Shown here one piece after another: positions 1 through 8,663 of a DNA stretch of 15,598 nt (positions are counted from its first letter, which is position 1; every line of letters starts with the position of its first letter). The notes beneath the pieces were generated by a model. The model did no database searches. It was given only the letters and a program-made list of their open reading frames with translations, and was not told the origin of the DNA. The position numbers were made by a program, and so were the translations under genes. The stretch is from Blastomyces gilchristii SLH14081 (Eukaryota > Ascomycota > Eurotiomycetes > Onygenales > Ajellomycetaceae): the NCBI RefSeq assembly GCF_000003855.2, contig NW_003101640.1, positions 205,439-221,036 on the forward strand, in the 5' to 3' direction.

Positions 1-2
1 AA

Positions 3-27
3 CAAGTTCTTGAAATACAGGAACTTG
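3..27 (+). repeat. Short inverted repeat at the window start
   Basis: CAAGTTC (3-9) and GAACTTG (21-27) are perfect reverse complements around an 11-nt loop, just upstream of the ORF1 ATG. It may be part of the LINE 5' UTR; no function can be assigned. Confidence 0.4.
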
Positions 28-39
28 AAAAAGTAAGCA

Positions 40-1500
40 ATGATTCTTGAAAAGCAGTGTCTGAGTGAGATGAATGAAGAAGTTCTGTTAATTCTTCATG
101 CTCAGACTAGACAACTACAGAAGATGATCAAGTTCAAACTTGAAATCTCAAACACAGTTCAAAAAACCTTGAAAATTCCTAGTACAATCACTGACTCTTC
201 ATCTTACTCTTCTTCTTTCTTTTTTCCTACTTCTTCTTCTTCTTTGAATCAGAAGAAAACATATGCTCAAGCAGCTGAATCTGCTGTCTCTAAATCTGCT
301 GTCTCAAAACCTGCTCAAAATCCTGAGAAAACTGAGAAGAATACTGCTCATGTCTCTATTCATAGAAAAGTGAAAAAGAAAATGCAAAAAGACAAAAACT
401 TTCAAATCTTCAGAAATAGAAGACTTATTCTCAAAGTCTCAAACCAGGACATTCTGCAAAGAAACAGGCTAAACTCAAATCTCATTTTCAGAATCAGAAA
501 TAAAATTAATCAGCAGTTCTTTTCTCAGTTGATGACTGATATTGAAGTTTAAAAATCAGTTATAGCTTCAATTAAGTTATTATTCTTTGAAAACTCCATC
601 ATTCTGACTACAATGCCTGAATTCAGTACTGAATTCCTTATTCAGAATAAGAATCTCTGAAAGTCAGCAGTAGAATCTTTGTCAAACACAACAATTCTAT
701 CTGAAAGAGATGAAAAGTGAGACAAATTCATTCTTTATAATATTTCAGTTGAAATTTTTGACTGTGAAGAAGGAATACTACTTCTCAAAAATGAATTGAA
801 AGAATACAACTCTATTCAACTGAGAAAGAAGCCTGTATGACTAAATTCAATTGAGTTCAGACAAAGCAGGAGAAATGCCTCTGTTCTAGTATATATAAAA
901 ACACTTGAACAGTCAAAGATCTCTGAAGTAAGAGTAGCAGATTTGAAAATGAGAGTTCATGAATACAAAGACTCAAGAATGAATCTCAAAGCTCAAACAC
1001 AGTGTTCAAACTGTCAAAGATATGGACACTTTGCAATCTCATGTTTTAGAGACTCAAAATGTGCATTCTGTGCCAGAGATCACAAAACTAGTGAGTATAA
1101 ATGTGAAACATGCTCAAAAAGAGGTGAAATATGTCAACACACTCTGCTTAAGTGCTCTAATTGCAAAGAAAAACATGCATCTAGCTCAAAAGAATGTATG
1201 TTTACTCCTAGAACTCAAAAGAACTGGAGAAAAGATGAAGCTCAAAGTCAATCTAGAACTGAAGAGAAGACTCAAGTCAGTAGACTTATAACTGTAAGCT
1301 CAAAAAGAAGAAACTCTCAACTATCTAAATCTTCAAACTTCAATTCTTCAGCTAAATGTAAACAGAATTTGAATTCTCAAACTTCTGTTAAGATTAGAGA
1401 ATTGAGAAATGACTCTGATGATAAACTAGATATAATGCAAGCAGTTGAGATCCCTACTTTTCAAAATAGTTATAATCTACTATCTGATGATAGTGACTAG
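40..1500 (+). pseudogene. LINE copy 1 ORF1: gag-like zinc-knuckle protein, broken by point nonsense mutations
   Basis: One frame runs from an ATG at 40 to TAG at 1498-1500. It is interrupted by TAA at 550-552 and TGA at 658-660, 718-720 and 838-840. The TGA codons sit where tryptophan is plausible. The N-terminal part is basic and serine-rich, with poly-Ser coded by TCT/TCA runs around 208-245 and a 15-bp tandem repeat at 280-309 coding SAVSK twice. The C-terminal part, about 997-1195, has three Cys/His knuckles. The first is a clean CX2CX4HX4C (CSNCQRYGHFAISC). The next two are CX2CX3HX6C types (CAFCARDHKTSEYKC and CSNCKEKHASSSKEC). This knuckle cluster is usual for ORF1 of fungal Tad-like LINEs, where it binds element RNA in the ribonucleoprotein. 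The true start may lie upstream: the same frame continues left through TAA at 34-36 to the window edge. Confidence 0.88.
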
Positions 1501-1529
1501 ATTCTACTCTATCTCTACTCTCTTTTAGT

Positions 1530-4500
1530 ATGAATATACAATAAAAACAACAAAAAAAGTTTAAAAACTCTTCAAAAATCATATTTATTCAAAATAATGT
1601 GAATAGAAACTCAAATTGTATTTATTCTTGTCTTCAAATTACATTTGAATAAAAAGTTGATTTTGTACTACTTCAGGAACTGAATTTTGATGCTGAGTAA
1701 AATTACATCATTTCTCATTCAAGCTACTACTGCTTTCTACCTCAAAAGTCTGAGATAAAGTCAAGAGTAGTGATCTATGAAAGAAAGAGATCAAGATATT
1801 AATTTAATCTAAGATTTGATATCATGTCTGACCCTGATATTCTGGTGAGTGATATTATAGATAAAGAAAATGAGTTTAATACTATACAGCTTATAAATAT
1901 CTATAATGAAAAGTCATTGAAGAAAAATAACAATATCTGGACAATTGATAGAGAATTTCTGAACATAACTTCATCAAGAAACTCTATAATTGCAGGAGAT
2001 TTCAATGCACATCATTTCTGATGAAATTCAGAATGTAAGAGAGCAGTGAGAGCTGATAATCTGGTTGAATAAATCTTTGAGCATTCAATAGATTTGATTA
2101 ATAAGTCTGATCAACAAACATTCTTTAGAAAAGATATGAAACAGAAGTCTATTATAGATCTAATCTTTATATCACAAAATCTAATGAAAAGAAGACTTGT
2201 AAACTGATTTATTGATTCAAATGAGACATCAGAATCAGATCATGAGATTATTCAATTTGATATTGAACTGAGTGAAAAATAAATGAGTGAAAATCCTCTT
2301 CTCTCTAATCAGTATAACTTTGAAAAAGCTGATTGAAAAGCAGTTGAAGAAAGCATAAAACTGTTAAAATCTGAAAGACAGAATGAGCTATATTGAAATT
2401 CTGATCAAGATATCTCAAATGAAATGCTTGAGAATAGAGTGAAGCTTATTACATCTATTATTCTAATAAGTGTTAGAGATAATATTTCAAAAAGAAAATC
2501 TTCTGAGTATTCAAAACCTTGATGAAATGAGAATATCTCATCTAAAAGGAAAGAATTAGCTACTGCTAGAAGAGATTGAAAGAATGATATAATATCTAAT
2601 GAAGAGTTCAAAGCTGTCAGAAATGAATATTTCTCAGATATTAAAAGAGCTAAAACAGACTGCTGAAATAAATTTCTTGAAGAAGCATAAGAGAAGGAAG
2701 TTTTTAAAGCTTTTAACTATACTAAAACAACAAGTGTAGCAAAACTTTCAGCCTTAGAATATGAGTTTCAGAATGAATCATATACAGCAAACTCTTTTGA
2801 GGAAAAATGTCAAGCTTTCATGAGAATTCTCTTTCAGAACTCACCAGATTCAGATTCAGAGAAAGAGAAAGAGAATATATCACTTCTCAACTACATTGAT
2901 GAAAATGACTGGGAATGGCCTGATCTTACACAAGATGAATTAGAGTCAGCTATCTTCTCAAGTTCTGTTAAAACTGCTGCAGATCCTGATTCAATTAATC
3001 ACTTAATTATTCAAAATATATATTCCTACTTAAAGAATTAATATTTTGAGCTCTTTTTCAATCTCTTGAAAAATGAATATCATTCTGAATGCTGGAGAGA
3101 AGCCACTGAAGTGATTCTTACAAAACCTAATAGAAAAACTTCAATTCCTAAGTCATATAGAGTAATATCTCTATTGAACTGCCTAGGAAAGATTTTAGAA
3201 AAGATTATAGCTACTCAACTATCTTTTATAAGCTCTATAGGTGATTCTCTTTTATTCAGTGAATAAATGAAAGATAGAAAACAGTGTTCTGCAATTGACA
3301 CTGTTCTCTCAGTTGTTCATAATATTTAAATAGCAAAGCATGAGAGTCTGGTCTTAACTGCAGTTTTTATTGATATAAAAGAAGCATTTGATCATGTTTC
3401 AAAGTCAAAGTTAATTCAGACATTGAAGATATTAAAACTGTCACTTTCTCTAATAAAATGAGTTAACTGTTTTATATCTAAAAGAATTATACAACTCTTC
3501 TTTGATAAAATGAAACAAGATACAACTGAGATAAAAATAGAAGTATCACAGAAATCTTCAATCTCACTCATTTTATTTGCAATATACACTGCATATCTAT
3601 TCAAAAATAGAAATATGAGAATACTGTGATCTCTGAGTTATGTGGATGATATTGGTCTAGTCTACAGCTCAAAAACTATCAAAGAGAATTTGAAAGTAAT
3701 TGAAGAAGCTGCAATGAAAATCTTTGTTAGAGCAGATATCAATCAAATTCAATTTAATATGAATAAAACTGAGTTAATTCATTTCTTTTCTAGATTCAAT
3801 GAGAAAGATCTATCTCTAACTCTTTTAAATAGAGAGATTAAACCCAGTGTAAATGTCAAATGATTAGAAGTATGATTAAACTCCAAGTTGAATTTTAAAT
3901 ATCACATTCAACAAAGAACTGTCAAGACAGAAAGACTATTGAATAACATAATCAGACTATCAAATACAGAGAGAGGTCTATTCTTCCAGGCTATGAGACA
4001 GTTATATATAGCCTGTATTACATCAGTAGCTGATTATGAAGTTCAAGTTTGATAGAATAATCAAGAGAATTTCACTGAACTCTTTCAAAGTCTACAAAAC
4101 AGAGTCTTGAGAAGAATTCTGAGAGCATTCAAATCATCTTCTATTAAAGCAATGAAAATTGAAGCTTCAATTCCTCCTCCTGCTACTAGATTTGAAAAGG
4201 CCTGTATGAACTATGCTCTGAGAGTTGTAAAGATGAGCTTAAATCATATAATCAGAGAAAGAGTCTCTTCTTCATTTTCATCAATTAACTCTGGAAATGA
4301 ACTGGATTGAAATAGATTTCTTGATTGAAATGAAAATAATTCTTCAAAGAAAATGCCTTCTCAACTGTACAGACTATACTCTCTGATTAAAAATCAATTT
4401 TCTTCTTTAAATGTTGAAAAAGTTGATCATGAGAAGTTATCACTCTGGAGAGAAAAGCTTGAATCTCTTATAGACTTACAAATAAGTGAACTATTAAAAG

Positions 4501-5492
4501 AGAAAGAATATGAACAGCATTTGAAGAGAATTTCTACAATTAATATAAAAGACTCTATTCTGATTTATTCAGATGACTCAAAAAATGAGACCTTGAATAG
4601 ATTAGACACAGACATTGCTTATACTGAAGATAATATCAATTTTATCTCAGATTTCTGAAATCTAGGCTGTGAATGTGAAGTCTTTGATGCTGAACTATTT
4701 GCAATAGTGAAAGCTTTCAAACTCATTGAAATAAAATCTCATAAAAGAGGAAATTGTTTGAAAGAGACATAGATATTCTCTGATAGTCAAGCTGCTTTAA
4801 AAAGACTTAGAAATAGTCAGATTCATAATAATCAAATGAATCTTGAACTGATCTTAAACTCTGTTTTGAAAATTCAAAAGAGAAGAATATCAAAGCTGAT
4901 AATTCATCTACACTGAGTTCCTGCTCATATGAATATTCATGGCAATGAATTGGCTGATTCAGCTGTAAAAAAGAGTGCAGAATTAAGCAGATCTATTCAA
5001 AAAATTATGTCCTGGTCTTTTATAAAGAGAAAAATAAAAGAATCTTGTTTAGATAAGTGAAATGAAAGCTGGCAGAAACAAAAGAAGAGTATACATTATT
5101 CAAGATTTGAAACAAAACCCAAGTGAAAATCTTGTTTAATTAAATGTAAAAAGAAAATATTCTCATCTATAATACAGCTGAAACTAGAACATGGCTATTT
5201 CAAATCTTATATACAAAGATTTGATGATAGATTTGACTCAATAGAATGCTCATTCTGCAATACAAATGAGAATCCTGAGTATATTATAATGCACTGTGCA
5301 TTATACAATAGTCTCAGAGCTAGATTGAAAGAGAAGTATGATCTAAATCAATTAAATATGAGATTCTTATTCTCAACTGAGACAGGAATTAAATACTTAA
5401 TAGACTTTCTATCAGAAACTCAAGCAGCTACAAGAAAATGGCTAAATTCAGAATTATCTGAATATGAAGAGAAGCAAATCAATCAGATATAG
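1530..5492 (+). pseudogene. LINE copy 1 ORF2: endonuclease-reverse transcriptase-RNase H polyprotein, broken
   Basis: A single frame of about 1,320 codons runs from ATG 1530, 29 bp after the ORF1 stop, to TAG 5490-5492. Endonuclease (about 1590-2265): QEP-like motif changed to QEL near 1674, GDFNAHH at 1995-2015, SDHEI near 2238. Reverse transcriptase (about 2940-3900): KTAADPDSI, where copy 3 has the expected AGPD; FIDIKEAFDHV; a VPQG-like motif now VSQK; and intact YVDD at 3639-3650. RNase H (about 4560-4970): IYSDDSKN, FDAELFAI, FSDSQAAL, then HWVPAH with Trp now TGA, and GNELAD. A terminal CX2C...HC finger starts near 5253. By hand I count about 32 internal stops: about 20 TGA, 10 TAA, 2 TAG. 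Most TGA fall at family Trp positions, and about eight TGG survive. The protein would nick target DNA and prime reverse transcription there. The absence of frameshifts points to mutation by base transitions alone. Confidence 0.92.
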
Positions 5493-5881
5493 TCTGTTAA
5501 AACAGCTATACACTCTCTTTTAATAATTTGTTTTGTTATAGTCTCTCTTTACTTTATCTTTTCTTTATCTTTTCCTTTCAATTTCTTTCTATACTATCTA
5601 TTTAATGTGTCTATCTTTGAGACTGTGTTCTTTTTCTCTTTTCCTTTGTCATGATATTGTCAAATGATTTGAAAGTATCAAAAGATGTTAAAACACTGCA
5701 ATTTGTAAACAGTTTTTGTATTCTGAGCTGGAATTTTCTGATTTTGCATATCTGAAATTGATGAATGTATAATAGTTAACTTTACAGACATAGGAAAAAC
5801 CCTGAGAACTAAAAGTTCTCAGGTAGATGTCATAGTCTCTGACTGTATACATCTATAATTGAAGAATAATAATAATAATAA
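5493..5881 (+). other. LINE copy 1 3' UTR with AAT-repeat tail
   Basis: This is non-coding sequence between the ORF2 stop and the end of the element. Its first ~150 bases are rich in T and C. A perfect hairpin (5801-5823) and a block conserved in all three copies follow, and it ends in an (AAT)n run at about 5864-5881. Copies at 8279-8651 and 12693-13066 have the same layout and 373-374 bp lengths. The conserved end is the likely recognition site for the element's own reverse transcriptase. Confidence 0.85.
5801..5823 (+). other. Conserved 3' UTR hairpin, copy 1
   Basis: A perfect 10-bp stem, CCTGAGAACT against AGTTCTCAGG, closes an AAA loop about 60 bases before the element end. The same stem occurs at 8568-8590 and 12981-13003. 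Several LINE families require a 3' stem-loop for template recognition, so that role is inferred here. Confidence 0.8.
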
Positions 5882-6138
5882 CACTGACATGATAACTATG
5901 AATTGCTTTGTAGATGAAATTATCATGCTCTGAAGAAGCCTGCACTTCTCATCAGTTTTTAGACATGCTATCAGATGTGATTCAAAGATTGCTTGAGTCA
6001 GTGTATGATTACAGGCGTACGCTGGCTTCTTATATACTGTACACTAAATTAATTGGAGGCCGCTATGGCCTCTTTACATTCATAAGCAAGTTCGGAAGCG
6101 GCCGCGTTATTATCCGGCAGTCGTACATTCTTCCGAAT
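5882..6138. other. Unassigned spacer with a CpG-retaining patch
   Basis: This stretch lies between the end of LINE copy 1 and the point where gypsy integrase similarity stops. I recognise no gene in it. Bases 5882-6012 have no CpG but include an 8-bp inverted repeat (CATGATAA at 5888-5895, TTATCATG at 5920-5927). Bases 6015-6137 hold ten CpG, the palindromes GCGTACGC (6015-6022) and GCGGCCGC (6098-6105), an interrupted GGCC pair at 6058-6070, and an inverted pair TTCGGAAG/CTTCCGAA (6091-6098, 6130-6137). An open frame crosses it at 5914-6174 but resembles no family I know. It may be single-copy host DNA that escaped the mutation process, a remnant of a low-copy element, or foreign or assembly-derived sequence. 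Confidence 0.6.
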
Positions 6139-6705
6139 CACAAGAGTACTATGATTATAAATAATAATATCTAAAAACAGATCAGTCAATTCAGAGGCAT
6201 TAATCTTTTTATAAATAGAGATATATTTAATTATCTTTATAAAGTAGTTAATAATGACTAAAATTGAGTTATATTCTTTGACTCTTGTCAACTTCAGCAG
6301 ATTACCTATGAAATTCGTTGATAGATTCTGTTATAAGCTCTTTGAAATAGACAGTAATATTAACTTATTATATTACTTATATTATAAAATCTTTATTCTT
6401 TAACAGATATTATAAGTTTTAATATACTCTTTAATATCTATTCAGAGCTTGTTTTAAATATATTTATATTTTAGAAGCTTCTCAGTCTTCTCTAACCTGA
6501 AGTACTCTGTATAAGAATTATTATAATAAATTCTTAATAACTTCTAGTATATCACTCTGCTATAAGAGATAAAGACTGAATTATTCAGCAGTAGAAGTTT
6601 ATATTCTTCTAGTTATTCATGACTTGATTTCTTAGCAGTATTATCTTACTCAGAGCCTGTCTCTTTTAAGTTCAAATCAGATTCTTTCTTCTTCAACTTC
6701 TGAAT
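6139..6705 (-). pseudogene. Gypsy pol, last part: truncated integrase
   Basis: This is the continuation of the gypsy frame left of the chimera. The zinc-binding HHCC region lies at about 6530-6390. LLRIYYNN and YTEYFRLEKTEKLL match the family's LLxxHHDxxxxGHxGxxKTxxLL with His changed to Tyr, and TYNIC shows the first Cys of the CxxC pair as Tyr. The catalytic core starts near 6320: NFIGNL for DFIxxL, then ILVIINYFIKIIKYI, where the family VDRF motif has become INYF (Asp to Asn at 6247-6249), and LTDLFLDIIIYNHSTLVI near 6190-6139. Similarity stops there, before the second catalytic Asp, so the rest of integrase and the LTR are missing. Open frame continuing past 6139 into the CpG-bearing patch is probably accidental. 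Confidence 0.82.
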
Positions 6706-6717
6706 TCAAGCTACAGT
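6706..6717 (+). repeat. Target-site duplication of the chimera, left copy
   Basis: TCAAGCTACAGT is identical to 8652-8663, directly after the AAT tail. The base on each side differs between the two copies, so the duplication is exactly 12 bp. Confidence 0.92.
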
Positions 6718-6798
6718 GCCAGCGTGGCTCAGTTGATAAGACTGGTAACCAAGGCCGCACACATTAGAGGTGTGTGAGTTCGAATCCCACTACTGACA
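6718..6798 (+). promoter_or_regulatory. tRNA-like head with Pol III internal promoter (A and B boxes)
   Basis: An A box, TGGCTCAGTTGA, lies at 6725-6736 and a near-perfect B box, AGTTCGAATCC, at 6777-6787. The T arm is recognisable: GTGAG (6774-6778), loop TTCGAAT, CCCAC (6786-6790), one mismatch. The putative acceptor strands GCCAGCG (6718-6724) and TACTGAC (6791-6797) pair at five of seven positions, and the two mismatches would be repaired by reversing C-to-T or G-to-A changes. The span of 81 nt would fit a tRNA with a long variable arm; GCACAC and GTGTGT near 6757-6775 could form that arm. I cannot find a convincing anticodon stem-loop, so this is a tRNA-derived promoter, not a functional tRNA. 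Confidence 0.72.
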
Positions 6799-7464
6799 TC
6801 TGCCACTTCTTACTCATGAAAGCTCTTATGTAATAGAGACTGAGTCTAATTAGTAAGGCTTAATGCAGAATAGAACTCTCTACTGCAAGCTAAGTCACTA
6901 GTTAAGCAAGATTCTGTGAACACTCATCAGAGCTGATATGAAGTGTTAATATCTCACTATTCTACTGTACACCTGTCAAGGTTCTAACAATATAGAGTTA
7001 ATTCTAATATAGTGATTATACACTACTTAAGTGAGTTTCTAACTAGAACTGTTATTGAAGCCTAGCTCTCTCTCAAATACAGAGAATGATTTTGAAAATC
7101 ATCTGACTAGCAGGTCTAGACATGCATCTAGGCTCTAGACAGAGCACTCTGATAGACTAGAGTCAGCAAGCTTACTGTCAAGCTCTAATACTGATAGAGA
7201 GAACTGCAGTCATTAAGTCTATGATTAGTCTCTAATACAGAGCAAGGTCATAACAGCTGATTAGTAGGCCTATGAACATCTAATGAGGCCGAGATCAGCA
7301 ATCGGAAGCTTGATGTGTATATCATTAAGTGAGTGATGACAGTCACTAACTAATATCTCTGGAAATTAGTGACTGGCCTGAGAGGATGAACATGGTAGTC
7401 AGTTAATTATTGAGAGTTAAATGTAATTAGCTTAAGATGCATTCTGTGAATGGCTAGTATCTGT
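6799..7464 (+). other. Body of the chimeric element, no coding potential recognised
   Basis: About 670 bp of sequence lies between the tRNA-like head and the LINE-derived tail. It shows no similarity that I can see to the LINE or the gypsy element and no substantial reading frame. It is less AT-rich than the neighbours and contains several short inverted repeats: ATGATTT/AAATCAT (7087-7103), GTCTAGA/TCTAGAC (7114-7120, 7134-7140) and a 10-bp pair at 7340-7375. Similarity to LINE begins at 7465. Confidence 0.65.
7340..7375 (+). repeat. Perfect 10-bp inverted repeat in the chimera body
   Basis: CAGTCACTAA (7340-7349) and TTAGTGACTG (7366-7375) are exact reverse complements around a 16-nt loop. 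In RNA they would form a stable hairpin. The role is unknown. Confidence 0.7.
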
Positions 7465-8278
7465 AGTCTTTGATACTGAACTATTTGCAATAGTGAAAGC
7501 TTTCAAACTTGTTGAAATAAAATCTTATAAAAGAGAAAATAGTTTGAAAGAGACATGAATATTCTCTGATAGTAAAGCTGTGTTAAAAAGACTTAGAAAT
7601 AGTCAGATTTATAATGATTAAATGAATCTTAAACTGATCTTAAACTTCATTTTAAAAATTCAAAAGAGAAGAATATCAAAGCTGATAATTCATCTATACT
7701 GAGTTCCTGCTTATATAAATATTCATGATAATGAATTGACTGATTCAGCTGTAAAAAAAGGTTCAGAATTAAGCAGATCTGTTCAAAAAATTATGTCCTA
7801 ATCTTTTATAAAGAGAAAAATAAAAGAATCTTGTTTAGATAAGTGAAATGAAAGCTGACAGAAATAAAAGAAGAGTATATATTATTCAAGGTTTGAAATA
7901 AAACTTAAGTGAAAATCTTGTTCAATTAAATGTAAAAAGAAAATATTCTCATCTATAATACAGCTGAAATTAGAACATGACTCTTTTAAATCTTATATAC
8001 AAAGATTTGATGATAGATTTGATTCAATAGAATGCTTATTCTGCAATACAAATGAGAATTCTGAGTATCTTGTAATACACTGTGCATTATACAATAGACT
8101 CAGAGTCAGATTGAAAGAGAAGTATGATTTAAATCAATTAAATATGAGATTCTTATTCTCAACTGAGACAGGAATTAAATACTTAATAGACTTTCTATCA
8201 GAAACTCAAGCAGCTATAAGAAAATGGCTGAATTCAGAAATATCTGATTATAAAGAGGAGGAAATTGATCAGATATAG
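7465..8278 (+). pseudogene. LINE ORF2 C-terminal fragment (RNase H and zinc finger) inside the chimera
   Basis: From the codon at 7466 to TAG 8276-8278 this fragment aligns with LINE copy 1 codons 4680-5492 without any indel (270 codons before the stop in both). It starts within RNase H at VFDTELFAIVKAF, so it lacks the first catalytic segment. It retains the HWVPA segment (Trp as TGA) and the C-terminal CX2C finger. Numerous stops interrupt it, including TGA at 7556-7558, where copy 1 has TAG. Variants near the end (GAGGAGGAAATTGATCAG) match copy 3 and not copy 1, so its source was the copy-3 subfamily. It could not encode a working enzyme even before mutation. Confidence 0.88.
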
Positions 8279-8651
8279 TCTGTTAACACAGCTATATACT
8301 ATCTTTCAATAATTTATTTCATTACAGTCTTTTATTATTTTACTTTACTTTTTTCTTTCTATTCTTTTCTATCTATCTATTTAATGTGTCTATCTTTAAG
8401 ACTGTGTTCTCTTTTCTTTTATCATGTCAAATGATTTCAAAGTATCAGAAGATGTTAAAATACTGCAATTTGTAAACAGTTTTTGTATTCTGAGCTGGAA
8501 TTTTCTGATTTTGCATATCTGAAATTGGTGAATGTATAATAGTTAACTTTATAGATATAGGAAAAACCCTGAGAACTTTTAGTTCTCAGGTAGATGTCAT
8601 AGTCTCTGACTGCATACATCTATAATTGAAGAATAATAATAATAATAATAA
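8279..8651 (+). other. LINE-type 3' UTR of the chimera, with hairpin and AAT tail
   Basis: This 373-bp segment is homologous to the 3' UTRs of copies 1 and 3. The hairpin is at 8568-8590 with the same 10-bp stem but a TTT loop in place of AAA. The AAT tail (8631-8651) abuts the target-site duplication. Confidence 0.85.
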
Positions 8652-8663
8652 TCAAGCTACAGT
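8652..8663 (+). repeat. Target-site duplication of the chimera, right copy
   Basis: This is the right copy of the 12-bp duplication. It follows the AAT tail at 8631-8651 directly and leads back into gypsy pol. Confidence 0.92.

Larger units (their letters stand above)
1..5881 (+). mobile_element. Tad-like LINE (non-LTR retrotransposon), copy 1, nearly full length, inactivated
   Basis: This element carries two successive reading frames, a 389-bp 3' UTR and an (AAT)n tail. ORF1 encodes a zinc-knuckle nucleic-acid-binding protein. ORF2 encodes an apurinic-type endonuclease, a reverse transcriptase, an RNase H and a C-terminal zinc finger. That order is typical of fungal Tad1-clade LINEs; the clade name is inference from architecture. 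The 3' end is set by the AAT tail at about 5864-5881, and unrelated sequence follows. The 5' end and the matching target-site duplication are not visible, so the element may begin just outside the window. By hand I count about 32 in-frame stops in ORF2 and at least four in ORF1, but no frameshift in either. I see no CpG in the whole element. Two further copies of its 3' part lie at 7465-8651 and 9825-13066. Confidence 0.93.
6718..8651 (+). mobile_element. tRNA-headed chimeric retroelement ending in the LINE 3' part (copy 2)
   Basis: This 1,934-bp unit has a tRNA-like head (6718-6798), a body with no similarity to the LINE (6799-7464), and a tail that matches LINE copy 1 from 4679 to its end (7465-8651). 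It is bounded by perfect 12-bp repeats TCAAGCTACAGT at 6706-6717 and 8652-8663, so head, body and tail were integrated together. The flanks are gypsy integrase. The plan resembles a tRNA-derived SINE that borrows a LINE tail, but it is much longer than usual and includes coding sequence for RNase H. A fusion formed by template switching during target-primed reverse transcription, as proposed for the MINE elements of Magnaporthe, is an alternative origin. Confidence 0.85.

Noticed and set aside
1022..1291. Alternative-frame open frame of 89 codons over ORF1
   Set aside because: It overlaps the zinc-knuckle region in another frame. The knuckle frame has clear Cys/His spacing, and this one has none.
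2405..2611. Minus-strand open frame inside LINE ORF2 (also one at 3416-3604)
   Set aside because: Both lie opposite clearly homologous ORF2 sequence, show no family resemblance and have low-complexity composition. They are antisense shadows.
1530..5492. Possible nuclear genetic code with UGA read as Trp, since most Trp positions in ORF2 are TGA
   Set aside because: TGG also occurs at Trp positions, the same sites show TAG or TAA in other copies (4050-4055, 4770-4772), and TAA interrupts other positions. The unrelated gypsy element is equally full of TAA, TAG and TGA. Transition mutation explains all of it.
6058..6105. GGCC-N5-GGCC and GCGGCCGC as cloning adapter sequence
   Set aside because: The spacing and flanks do not match any adapter that I can recall with certainty, and the patch is continuous with AT-rich sequence on both sides. 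Left as a possibility to be checked by reads, not asserted.
5914..6174. Plus-strand 86-codon frame across the CpG-bearing patch
   Set aside because: It runs into the antisense of gypsy integrase at its right end, has no recognisable motif and no supporting context. Kept only as part of the unassigned spacer.
6718..6798. Functional tRNA gene
   Set aside because: The T arm and Pol III boxes are present, but two of seven acceptor pairs fail and no good anticodon arm with T33 can be drawn. The sequence lies exactly at the 5' end of a retroelement bounded by a target-site duplication.
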